34,727 bases of DNA, taken from positions 1-34,727 of the forward strand of contig JAHJRD010000007.1 of the NCBI GenBank assembly GCA_018830945.1. Reading direction: 5' to 3'. A model generated the notes under the pieces. The model was given only the letters and a program-made list of their open reading frames with translations. It made no database searches and had not been told where the DNA came from. The stretch is from Nanobdellota archaeon (GTDB taxonomy: Archaea; Nanobdellota; Nanobdellia; SCGC-AAA011-G17; GW2011-AR17). Positions 14,042 through 21,446 of this stretch are shown here, piece after piece (positions within the stretch are counted from its first letter, which is position 1; each line of letters starts with the position of its first letter). The translations under genes and the position numbers were made by a program.

Positions 14042-15516
14042 AAATGAATAAAAAAATAATAGCAATTGCGCTTTTTTCAGCAGTGTGCATATCTCTGTTC
14101 TTGGCTGCAGTCCACAGTGATGATGTTTCAACCGCGCCGTACAATATACGCCCCATTGTCTCATGCCTGCTTGAGCCTGATTTGATTCCTGTTGAGCAGT
14201 GTGATAAGTGGGATATGGTTGTAGGCACTGCATATGAATCATACTATATTACATTGCAGCCTGATGAGGAAGCAAGGCCTGTTTGGCTTACCTTTCCTTA
14301 TTCTGACGCAAAGCAAGCGCTGAACAGGAGAGAGATTGCATGCACAGACCCAAAGCAGATAGCGCTTGCAAAATTTGTTGACGGCGAATGGCAGATTCTC
14401 AGCAGCTCTTATGAAGAGGATTTGCTTGACAGCAGCGGGAACCTGCTTGGGTATATTGTTGGCGCTGAAATCTCAGAGCAAGGCATTTATGCGATTGTCA
14501 AGAGGACAGATGACATTGTAAGCGAATCAGATGTTTCTTCTGAAAATTACTGCATTGAGATTTCAAGCTGCGGAACGCTTGGCGCTTTTGCAATGAACCC
14601 TTCCAAGCCGAATCTTGGGGATACAATCACATTTTCATTCTGCGGCATTGTGAAAGGCTGCGACTTAAGCCCTGGCGAATGGAGCTTTTTCTGCCCGTTC
14701 AAGGAAGATGAGAGCCAGACTTGCACATCAGCGCGCGGGGACTGCTGTTACATAGCAGAAGACGGAATTTGCGATGCAGACTGCTGGCCCAAGCCTTTCC
14801 CGGAAGGCCCCGGCACAATGGATTATGTTGATCCTGACTGCATTGACTTAAAGGCAAATCCCGGATGCAGGTGGACAAGAAAAGACAGGGATGAGGAGCA
14901 TTCAGAGGCATGCGACAGGCAATGCACAGATATATCTGATTTTTGGTGTGGGTATGAAGAAGAAGGAGAGGGAGAGGGGCTGGCATGCACATTTGATGAA
15001 GGCGACTGCTGCCTGCCTGAAAGGGACGGCGAATGCGACCCTGACTGCGGGAACCGCACGCATTTGGCAGATGGCAATATAGTAACCTCTTTTGTTGACC
15101 CTGACTGCTGCGCAGTGTATGATATTCCTGCAGACGGCACTGCCGGCAACTGCTGCGTTCCTTTATGCGACGGCATATGCGACAGGGACTGCATGTTTGG
15201 TATTGATCCTGACTGCTCAGCAACAAGATGCCCCAGGCTAAATAATAATAGGGAACTGGATTCTCAGGCAGCGTGCTGCATAAGAAGAGGCGATGGAATC
15301 TGCGATTTGCGCGCTAAGTTTTCCTATGCAGACCAATATGTTGAGTTCAAAAGAAAATATGAGCGCCTGATTGCGAACCAGACACGGCGGATAGAAGATG
15401 AAGGGCTTGAAGGCGAGGATGCGGAAATCTATAACAGGTATATTGCAGAATACCTCAAATATAAAGAGATGTATACTTTTGAAGACAGGTCAAACAGCCC
15501 GGAGGATTGCGGATGA
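14038..15516 (+). CDS. Secreted Cys-rich protein with DxDC repeats
   Basis: The 492-residue protein has a signal peptide (about 1-27), an N-terminal beta domain (30-160) with few cysteines, and a Cys-rich half (165-470). The latter carries repeated DGxCDxDC units, each followed some residues later by DPDC: GICDADC...VDPDC, GECDPDC...VDPDCC, GICDRDC...IDPDC, GDGICD. The Asp/Cys pattern suggests short Ca-binding, disulfide-clipped loops. The tail (residues 425-492) is charged and helical, with SPEDC at the end. No C-terminal membrane anchor is seen. It overlaps the gene upstream and downstream by 4 bp, so it is co-translated with the RGQ protein and the 969-residue protein. Confidence 0.88.
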   Translation: MKMNKKIIAIALFSAVCISLFLAAVHSDDVSTAPYNIRPIVSCLLEPDLIPVEQCDKWDMVVGTAYESYYITLQPDEEARPVWLTFPYSDAKQALNRREIACTDPKQIALAKFVDGEWQILSSSYEEDLLDSSGNLLGYIVGAEISEQGIYAIVKRTDDIVSESDVSSENYCIEISSCGTLGAFAMNPSKPNLGDTITFSFCGIVKGCDLSPGEWSFFCPFKEDESQTCTSARGDCCYIAEDGICDADCWPKPFPEGPGTMDYVDPDCIDLKANPGCRWTRKDRDEEHSEACDRQCTDISDFWCGYEEEGEGEGLACTFDEGDCCLPERDGECDPDCGNRTHLADGNIVTSFVDPDCCAVYDIPADGTAGNCCVPLCDGICDRDCMFGIDPDCSATRCPRLNNNRELDSQAACCIRRGDGICDLRAKFSYADQYVEFKRKYERLIANQTRRIEDEGLEGEDAEIYNRYIAEYLKYKEMYTFEDRSNSPEDCG

Positions 15517-18422
15517 AGCAGGCAAGAAATAAAGAATTTATTTTGCGCTTGTCAGTTCTCATAGGGCTGTTGCTGCTTTGCTTTTATATAAGCGGATGCG
15601 CAGAGCAGATTCTGTGTGAGGAAGACAATATTCTTGGAGGCGGCGCGATTGAAGCAGGGCGCTGCGCAGCAGAATGCCTTGACAATTACCCTTACATTGA
15701 CATGCGCTGCAATCATATTTTTCCAGGCGACAGGGGCGATTGCCGTGTCGGAGAGGTTTGCACTACTTCCTGCGGCTGCCAGATGGTTGATAAGGATTTT
15801 GACGGGTACGCAGGGCATAATGAGGATACGGATTGGTTGTTCGTTTTATCCTTAGAATTTGGACAAATACCTGTATTTGATTGTGATGACACAAACTCCA
15901 TGATAAATCCCGGCGCGGCAGAGGTATGCAATGGCATTGACGATGACTGCACCGATGATGCGGGAAATTATGACTCTGATCCTGAAACAGGAATTGACGA
16001 CGGCGATGCCTGCAATAAAAAGGTTTATCTCTGCATGGAAGAGTCAAACGCGAGAGAAATAACATACCCCTTTTCCTGCAAAAATGGAAAAGAGTGGTGC
16101 CATGGCGATGTATATAAGAGCTCTGCTGAAACGTTTGTTGAAGTAAAGGCTGACTGCGACTTTGAGGCAAAAGCAGAGAACATGCCTGCTGATTATGCAG
16201 AAGGCGCAGACCTTTTCATATATGCATATTATTGCGATGAAAAGGAAATGAAGTGTTATCCATTTAACCAGAAATCTTTCAAAATCTGCGCAGTAAGCGA
16301 GAAGTGCTCAGGCATACTTAATCCTGAGATGAATATAGACACTGACTGCGATAAGCTTGAGCCTTTCTGGGTAAATGAAGATGGCACAGTAGACATAACA
16401 AGGCCAAAAGATCCTGACTGCGTGGAAGCTGTGGAAGCAGGCGCCCTGCATGGCGTGTGCAAGCCGGAAACAAAAGAATGGTATGACTCTGCTGCAAATG
16501 AAGGAGAAGGCGGATTTGTATCAGGCGGATACTGCCAGGTTTGCGGAGACAGGGACTCTTCCTGCACAAAGCTCTGCGAAGAGGATGAAAAGTCATGCGG
16601 CGGCGGATGCAGGGAGGATGCCTGCGACATAAGCGCAAACAAGTCGTGCAGGGATGGTGCTTGGACTGATTATGGCTATGCTTCCAAATGCGGATTATTT
16701 GACTCTGACTTTTTCACAGAAGCAGGAAGGGACTGCAGGGGAAATGCTTGTGACCTTGTTACAGACAAGACCTGCTACCGCTCTTCATGGGTGACTTCAA
16801 GGGCAGGAGTCCCATACTGCGAAAGCCCTGCATGCAAGTTAGTTGACTTTAACTGCGAAGCGTCATGCACTCCAGGAGCGTGCGATGTTGACAAGAATGC
16901 CTACTGCAAATCAGATAATACATGGAGCGCGGAAGACGCAGACAACTATTGCTCTGAATGCGGCGCGCTGGATGCTGACTGCGGAACAGTGGCCTGCACA
17001 GAAACATTGGAAGGAGACATAAGGAATTGCGATAAATTGGCAAAGAAATACTGCCAGGCAGGGGAATGGATTGAAGAGCAGTACTGCGAAAAATGCGGCT
17101 CATTGGACGACTCCTGTGACCTTGCATGTCCTGATGTATGGGAATTGACAGAAACAGACTGCTCAGATGGGATTGACAATAATTGTGATGGCGACTTAGA
17201 TTGCATGGATGATGATTGCTCCTCTTTAGATGAATGCGAAGGCGCATGCATTCCTGGAAGAACAGAGTCATGCGGCTTGGATGAAGCATTATGCGTGTCA
17301 GGAACAAAAACATGCGGCATGGACGGAAGATGGGGCTCTTGCGAAGGCGCCACGCTCCCCCAGCCTGAGGTTTGCAATGGCTTTGATGATGACTGCACAG
17401 GCGCTGCTGACGAGGGATGCGACTGCACAAACGGCGAAATAAGGGCATGCGGCAGGGACAGGGGCTCATGCTCTTCAGGAACCCAGCGCTGCGCTGACGG
17501 CAGCTGGGGCGTCTGCCACAGAGGCTCAAGAGCAGTGCCCACAGAGGAAATCTGCGACACATTTGACAATGACTGCGACGGAGAAATAGACGAAGGCTGC
17601 CCGTGCATTAACGGCGCAACACAGGAATGCGGGATCACAGAAGGCATTTGCGTAAAAGGCACGCAAACATGCTCTGCTGGAGACTGGGGTTCATGCGCAG
17701 GAGAAAAAGGCAAATTAACTGAAGACTCAAACACAGCAGGCATATGCACTGATAATCTTGACAATGACTGCGATGGAAAGAAAGATGCTGACGATGACGG
17801 ATGCACAGTAACAAGGACAGAGGATATTGCTCCATCATGCACTGACCACAAAAAGAACCAGGATGAGGAAGACATTGACTGCGGAGGAAGCTGCCCGCCT
17901 TGCGTAATGCCTGCAAACTGCCATAACAGGATAATGGACCCTGGAGAGGATGGCATGGACTGCGGCGGAGAATGCTCTGTGCAGTGCACTGAAAGAACAA
18001 GGGTAAGGTCAGGGCCATCAGACGACTTTGATGAAGATACTGAAATTACTGCTGAGTGCGGGGACTATATCTGCGATGAAGGCGAGGAAGACACATGCCC
18101 TGATGACTGTGCGGCAGATGAAGAGCCAATATCCTTAACAAGTTACTTATTGCCAATAATCATAGCGCTTGGAGTTCTTGGTTTGGGATATTTTGCTTAC
18201 AAAAAAGGATTAATAAAACTTAAAGGGCAAAAGCCTGCAAAAGCATCCTCTTCTTTTCCAACGCCGAAAGGCGCTGTAAAGCAAAAAGGCGAAGAAGCAA
18301 AGCCATTCAAGCAGCCGCAATACACTCCTCCAAGAACAGCTTCCAAAAAGCAATTCAAGACAAAGGAAGAGCTTGAATTAGAAAAATCATTGAAAGAACA
18401 AAAAGAGATGTTAAAGAAGTAA
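15513..18422 (+). CDS. Giant Cys-rich MopE-motif surface protein with C-terminal TM anchor
   Basis: The 969-residue protein has a hydrophobic N-terminus ending FYISGC, a possible lipobox. At least five MopE-type putative metal-binding motifs (compare PF11617) follow: DCDDTNSMINPGAAEVCNGI (around 125-146), NNCDGD (about 550), PEVCNGFDDDC (about 620), EEICDTFDNDCDG (about 680) and DNDCDGKKDADDDGC (about 750). Between them are repeated LD(A/D)xC cysteine modules. A transmembrane helix lies at about 877-897 with a Lys/Pro-rich cytoplasmic tail. GGAGG at 15501-15505 fixes ATG 15513, which overlaps the preceding stop; an in-frame TTG at 15507 is unlikely. If the lipobox were used the protein would be anchored at both ends, so one of the two is probably not functional. 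Metal binding is family inference. Confidence 0.88.
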   Translation: MKQARNKEFILRLSVLIGLLLLCFYISGCAEQILCEEDNILGGGAIEAGRCAAECLDNYPYIDMRCNHIFPGDRGDCRVGEVCTTSCGCQMVDKDFDGYAGHNEDTDWLFVLSLEFGQIPVFDCDDTNSMINPGAAEVCNGIDDDCTDDAGNYDSDPETGIDDGDACNKKVYLCMEESNAREITYPFSCKNGKEWCHGDVYKSSAETFVEVKADCDFEAKAENMPADYAEGADLFIYAYYCDEKEMKCYPFNQKSFKICAVSEKCSGILNPEMNIDTDCDKLEPFWVNEDGTVDITRPKDPDCVEAVEAGALHGVCKPETKEWYDSAANEGEGGFVSGGYCQVCGDRDSSCTKLCEEDEKSCGGGCREDACDISANKSCRDGAWTDYGYASKCGLFDSDFFTEAGRDCRGNACDLVTDKTCYRSSWVTSRAGVPYCESPACKLVDFNCEASCTPGACDVDKNAYCKSDNTWSAEDADNYCSECGALDADCGTVACTETLEGDIRNCDKLAKKYCQAGEWIEEQYCEKCGSLDDSCDLACPDVWELTETDCSDGIDNNCDGDLDCMDDDCSSLDECEGACIPGRTESCGLDEALCVSGTKTCGMDGRWGSCEGATLPQPEVCNGFDDDCTGAADEGCDCTNGEIRACGRDRGSCSSGTQRCADGSWGVCHRGSRAVPTEEICDTFDNDCDGEIDEGCPCINGATQECGITEGICVKGTQTCSAGDWGSCAGEKGKLTEDSNTAGICTDNLDNDCDGKKDADDDGCTVTRTEDIAPSCTDHKKNQDEEDIDCGGSCPPCVMPANCHNRIMDPGEDGMDCGGECSVQCTERTRVRSGPSDDFDEDTEITAECGDYICDEGEEDTCPDDCAADEEPISLTSYLLPIIIALGVLGLGYFAYKKGLIKLKGQKPAKASSSFPTPKGAVKQKGEEAKPFKQPQYTPPRTASKKQFKTKEELELEKSLKEQKEMLKK

Positions 18423-18535
18423 TTCCAACCTCCTTTTTATTAATAACAAAACCGCGTTCACTCCGTTCTCTGGTTCCTGCTCACAAAAACACCCGCAGAA
18501 ACCTTTATAAAATACATAACTTTAAGTGAAATGAT

Positions 18536-19114
18536 ATGCAAATGAAAAAAAGGCCTCCTAAACAGGCAGCCAAGTCAAGGAAAAAAATGTATCTTGGGCT
18601 GTTAGGGTTATTGATTATTGTAATAATGATAGGCAGCGCGCTCCAGTGGGACAGGGAAGATGATGAAGGGTCATATGAATACAACGGCTTGAAGTTTGCG
18701 CAAACAGATGCAGGATGGGTTGCAAAAAGGCCTGACAATTCGCAGCTTTTATTGCTGACAAACCCTGCTGAGCTTGCAAATATAACCATTCCTCAACTCA
18801 ATGTGCTGAGATTAAACACTTACGGCAAAATATATGTCACATACAATCCAAAAGAAAGGGTAAGGGCAGCATTGAACCAGTTCTTTAACAATGTTCCAAT
18901 CACACCGTTAGTTGTGCCTGCATGCACTGTTGACAATGACTTATGCGCTGACTCGCCTTTAAAAAACTGCACAGACGCAGGGCAAGGCATTGGAATTATC
19001 CAGTTTGAGGAGAGCAATGAGACAGAGGTAAGCTTTATAAATGACTGCCTTTTAATAAAAGGCAAGGAGCTTACAAAGCTTGTTGATAAAATAATACTGG
19101 AGGAATTGGCATGA
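18536..19114 (+). CDS. Membrane-anchored protein, paralogue of the next gene
   Basis: The 192 residues have a basic N-terminus (KKRPPKQAAKSRKK), one transmembrane helix (about 18-37) and an outside domain with three cysteines. The C-terminal part (TEVSFINDCLLIKGKELTKLVDKIILEEL) matches the corresponding end of the next protein (AETSIKTEGNCVILQGASEAELMRAADRLLYLVL), so the two are diverged paralogues. The TATA box TTTATAAA (18504-18511) is about 29 bp from ATG 18536. The next ATG overlaps the stop. The C-terminal strand-helix pattern is reminiscent of S-layer/envelope proteins, but I recognise no family. Confidence 0.82.
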   Translation: MQMKKRPPKQAAKSRKKMYLGLLGLLIIVIMIGSALQWDREDDEGSYEYNGLKFAQTDAGWVAKRPDNSQLLLLTNPAELANITIPQLNVLRLNTYGKIYVTYNPKERVRAALNQFFNNVPITPLVVPACTVDNDLCADSPLKNCTDAGQGIGIIQFEESNETEVSFINDCLLIKGKELTKLVDKIILEELA

Positions 19115-19770
19115 CACAAAAGCATGATGAAGACGAACATTCAGGGGACAGAGGCATAAAAATACTTTTAGCCTGCCTTTTAGGCGCGATTATCCTTTTT
19201 GGCGCTGTTGTTTACATAAACCAATACACAGGCTTTATTACAGCTAACAACCTTGCATATTACCAGTATTCAAACGGTGAAGACCAGTTTAATGTAAGAA
19301 AAGTCATTAGGGGGGAATACATTGGCTGGCAGACAGAGATGTACACCAACGATTACAGGTACATACTTGAGCTTTACAATGATCCCGGAAGCCTTGAGGA
19401 TGTTTCAGTTGACAGGGCTGCAAGGAATGCGCTGCTTAATGATGTGGCTATTGTTGTGACATGGCCCCCAGAGCCCATACACGGTTCAATGACAGCTGTA
19501 TTATATTCAGAAATGCAAAAAGTGTTTTCAGAGGAGATTCTTTTTAACAGGCCAATGAGCTTTGCGCAGACAGCAGCTTACAAGGATTTTCCAGTGGCTA
19601 CCTGCGATGATGCAACAAGGACAACTACTGTGATCCTGCTTGACATTGCAGACGCAGAAACCAGTATTAAGACAGAAGGCAATTGTGTAATACTGCAGGG
19701 TGCATCAGAGGCAGAGCTGATGAGAGCAGCTGACAGGCTTTTGTACCTGGTGCTGGGCATAATGAAATGA
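19111..19770 (+). CDS. Membrane-anchored protein, paralogue of the preceding gene
   Basis: The 219-residue protein has an acidic cytoplasmic N-terminus, a transmembrane helix (about 16-36) and an ectodomain with the two-cysteine C-terminal module shared with the upstream gene (ATCDDATRTTTVILL ... GNCVILQGASEAELMRAADRLL). It overlaps both neighbours by 4 bp, hence stoichiometric expression with its paralogue and, unexpectedly, the methyltransferase. A heteromeric surface complex with the paralogue is plausible but untested. Confidence 0.82.
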   Translation: MTQKHDEDEHSGDRGIKILLACLLGAIILFGAVVYINQYTGFITANNLAYYQYSNGEDQFNVRKVIRGEYIGWQTEMYTNDYRYILELYNDPGSLEDVSVDRAARNALLNDVAIVVTWPPEPIHGSMTAVLYSEMQKVFSEEILFNRPMSFAQTAAYKDFPVATCDDATRTTTVILLDIADAETSIKTEGNCVILQGASEAELMRAADRLLYLVLGIMK

Positions 19771-20357
19771 AGCAAGAGCATTATTTCTCTAAAAAGCCTG
19801 TTTCATGGCTTAAGGTGAAAGAAATATCTGAAACAATAAGAGGCTTTCCTGTAACTTTAAAGCTTGGCTCAGGCACATTTTCAGCAAAAAAAATAGACCC
19901 CGGCTCAAGGCTTCTTGCAGCGGCAATGCAGATTAAAAAGAATGATTCAATATTAGACCTCGGGTGCGGCACAGGCATTGTGGGAATAATTGCAGCAAAG
20001 CTGACAAAATCAGATGTCTTGCTTACTGATATTAATAAACGTGCCTGCATGCTTGCAAAAGAAAACAGCAAGGGAATAAGCAATATAAGTGTTGTTTGCG
20101 GAAACATGTATGAAAAAGCGCAAGGGAAGTTTGATGTCATACTTCTTAATCCGCCGCAGACAGCTGGCAAGGATGTTTGCTTTCAGATGATTGAAGAGGC
20201 AAAAGAGCATCTTAATCCAAACGGCTCCCTGCAATTGGTTGCAAGGCACACTAAAGGCGGTAAGACATTAAGCAGGCATATGAAAGAGGTTTTCGGGAAT
20301 CTTGATGTTCTTGCAAAAAAAGGAGGCTACAGGGTTTATATTTCTGTGAATAATTAA
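19767..20357 (+). CDS. RsmC-like SAM-dependent methyltransferase
   Basis: The 196 residues contain the class I methyltransferase motifs: FSAKKIDPGSRLL (motif X-like), LDLGCGTGIVGI (SAM-binding motif I, about 68-79), DINKRACMLAKEN (motif II/III) and the catalytic NPPQTAG (motif IV, about 128-134), then KKGGYRVYIS near the end. The NPP-x-x-AG signature and the end motif are those of RsmC/YbxB-type (COG2813, MTS domain) enzymes that N2-methylate guanine in rRNA. Related NPPY enzymes modify glutamine in release factors, so the substrate is uncertain. Its start overlaps the preceding stop (ATGA), and a Trm112-like gene follows 31 bp downstream. Confidence 0.87.
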   Translation: MKQEHYFSKKPVSWLKVKEISETIRGFPVTLKLGSGTFSAKKIDPGSRLLAAAMQIKKNDSILDLGCGTGIVGIIAAKLTKSDVLLTDINKRACMLAKENSKGISNISVVCGNMYEKAQGKFDVILLNPPQTAGKDVCFQMIEEAKEHLNPNGSLQLVARHTKGGKTLSRHMKEVFGNLDVLAKKGGYRVYISVNN

Positions 20358-20388
20358 GCTTATAAAGCATCATGCGCTTCTCATTTGC

Positions 20389-20541
20389 ATGAAGACCTTA
20401 AGCAAGGAGCTTTTGGAAGCGCTTGCCTGCCCCAAATGCAAGGGCGGTTTGGAGTATAACAAGCAAAAGAATGAGCTTTTGTGCAAAAAGTGTAGAAAAG
20501 CGTATAAAGTGCAGGATGGTACGCCTGTCTTGCTTGCTTAA
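20389..20541 (+). CDS. Trm112-like zinc-finger protein (50 residues)
   Basis: This small gene encodes MKTLSKELLEALACPKC..., a Trm112p/YcaR-type domain. It has CPKC near residues 14-17, a second CKKC near 32-35, and the closing motif YKVQDGTPVLL typical of the family. In archaea and eukaryotes Trm112 is an activating partner of several SAM methyltransferases acting on tRNA, rRNA and release factors. Its position right after an NPP-type methyltransferase supports such a role. A TATA-like TTATAAAG at 20360-20367 lies about 26 bp before the ATG, so it can be expressed on its own as well as from the operon. Confidence 0.85.
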   Translation: MKTLSKELLEALACPKCKGGLEYNKQKNELLCKKCRKAYKVQDGTPVLLA

Positions 20542-20548
20542 ATTGTTT

Positions 20549-20572
20549 GCGCCATCACATTATGGATGGCGC
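20549..20572. other. Hairpin between Trm112-like gene and tRNA-Ser
   Basis: GCGCCATC-acattatg-GATGGCGC is a perfect 8-bp stem with an 8-nt loop, 8 bp after the Trm112 stop and 21 bp before the tRNA. No T-run follows, so it may be an mRNA 3' structure or processing boundary, not a terminator. Confidence 0.5.
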
Positions 20573-20593
20573 TTGGTGGGGCAGAGTCCTTAT

Positions 20594-20677
20594 GCCGTGG
20601 TGGCGCAATCTGGTACCGCGCTAGCCTTGAGAGCTGGTTCCCGCAAGGGTTTCCCGGTTCAAATCCGGGCCACGGCG
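20594..20677 (+). tRNA. tRNA-Ser(TGA)
   Basis: This is a type II tRNA of 84 nt. Acceptor GCCGTGG/CCACGGC, short D stem GCG/CGC, anticodon stem CTAGC/GCTGG with loop CTTGAGA (anticodon TGA), long variable arm CCC-GCAA-GGG, T stem CCCGG/CCGGG with loop TTCAAAT, discriminator G as expected for Ser. CCA is not encoded. Confidence 0.92.
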
Positions 20678-20748
20678 TAGCGAGCGAAACGAGCGGAGCT
20701 GGGGCGCGGCACAAAAATCTTTGATTTTTGGCAGCCGGGCCACGGCGT
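20665..20748 (+). repeat. 14-bp direct repeat of the tRNA-Ser 3' end flanking 56 bp
   Basis: CCGGGCCACGGCGT occurs as the 3' end of tRNA-Ser (20665-20678) and again exactly at 20735-20748, a period of 70 bp. The 56 bp between are GC-rich then contain a strong hairpin. A duplicated tRNA 3' end is the classical trace of site-specific integration, or of a small repetitive element that targets tRNA ends. Confidence 0.75.
20712..20730 (+). terminator. Hairpin with T5 downstream of tRNA-Ser
   Basis: CAAAAATC-TTT-GATTTTTG is a perfect 8-bp inverted repeat carrying T5 in its 3' arm, 35 bp after the tRNA. It could terminate the tRNA transcript in either direction, or be a structural part of the repeated 70-bp unit. 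Confidence 0.5.
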
Positions 20749-20792
20749 CCATTTTATTGCTTTTGAATCAATAAGAAATCAATTTTAAGGCT

Positions 20793-21395
20793 TTACTCTT
20801 CTTCTGCCTTTTTGCCTTTTTTATCCTTTTTCTCAGGCTCCTCGCCTGATTTCATTGCCCTGCTGTAAAGCAAAACACCAAGAACAACAATTGCAATCCC
20901 GATTGCCCAATATGTCTTTGTATAATCCTTCTTCTCTTGCACAACGCCCTGCTCTGCAGGCGCACCTGTCACTTCAGGCATTTCCTGCTCAGCGACGGAT
21001 GCTTCATAATCAGCAACACTCATCACAAGCAGAGTTACTCTGCCATTCTCTATTTTCTCTATATCAAGGGAAACATCATCATTGCCGTCCTGGTCAAGGT
21101 CAACTTTAACAAGATTGTCAATTCCAAAAAAAGGTATGCCTTCTGCCTCGCTTGCCTCATTGCTGAACCTGAATATCCTCATTTTTACTGTCTGCTCATT
21201 GGTGCTCACATCCTTAAGCCACAATGTATGCACGCCATCTAACATTGCAAAATTAACCCTATCATCTTTTTCAAGGATTATTCCCTGCAATGGCTGCTCT
21301 TTTGAAAATGCATCTAAATCATACGCATTTGCAGCCAATACTGCCTGCACTAATACAAGTGAGACAAGCATTGCAATAGTTATTCTCTTAACCAT
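20793..21395 (-). CDS. Type I membrane protein with secreted domain
   Basis: The 200-residue protein has a signal peptide (1-21), an ectodomain (22-135) with a DLDQDGNDDVSL stretch resembling dockerin/EF-hand-like Ca-binding loops, a disordered linker, a C-terminal transmembrane helix (about 160-176) and a Lys/Glu-rich cytoplasmic tail. It is divergent from Trm1, and both start about 25 bp from the same TATA box. Function is unknown; the layout resembles that of the 969-residue Cys-rich protein (ectodomain, TM, charged tail). Confidence 0.85.
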   Translation of the reverse strand: MVKRITIAMLVSLVLVQAVLAANAYDLDAFSKEQPLQGIILEKDDRVNFAMLDGVHTLWLKDVSTNEQTVKMRIFRFSNEASEAEGIPFFGIDNLVKVDLDQDGNDDVSLDIEKIENGRVTLLVMSVADYEASVAEQEMPEVTGAPAEQGVVQEKKDYTKTYWAIGIAIVVLGVLLYSRAMKSGEEPEKKDKKGKKAEEE

Positions 21396-21418
21396 AGGAA
21401 AGAGAGAATAGGAACATA

Positions 21419-21426
21419 TTTATAAA
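21419..21426. promoter_or_regulatory. Shared bidirectional palindromic TATA box
   Basis: TTTATAAA is its own reverse complement. Its centre lies 24.5 bp from the Trm1 ATG (21447, plus) and 27.5 bp from the ATG of the membrane protein (21395, minus). No other TATA-like element fits either gene, so one TBP site probably serves both leaderless transcripts. Confidence 0.65.
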
Positions 21427-21446
21427 GGTTTTGAATTACAACGTAT

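Noticed and set aside
15507-15512. TTG start for the MopE-motif protein
   Set aside because: It leaves only one base after the GGAGG site at 15501-15505, whereas ATG 15513 has normal spacing and overlaps the preceding stop in the operon's usual ATGA manner.
16849-17562. 237-codon minus-strand frame within the same gene
   Set aside because: Another antisense shadow, rich in Arg/Ser/Cys/Leu with no domain and no start signals.
16946-17989. 347-codon minus-strand frame within the MopE-motif gene
   Set aside because: Composition (Ser, Pro, His, Gln) is the mirror of the Cys/Asp/Gly-rich plus-strand protein; the plus frame has motifs, a ribosome site and operon overlap.
20423-20680. Plus-strand frame running through the Trm112-like gene into tRNA-Ser
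   Set aside because: It is out of frame with the recognisable Trm112 domain and ends inside a tRNA.
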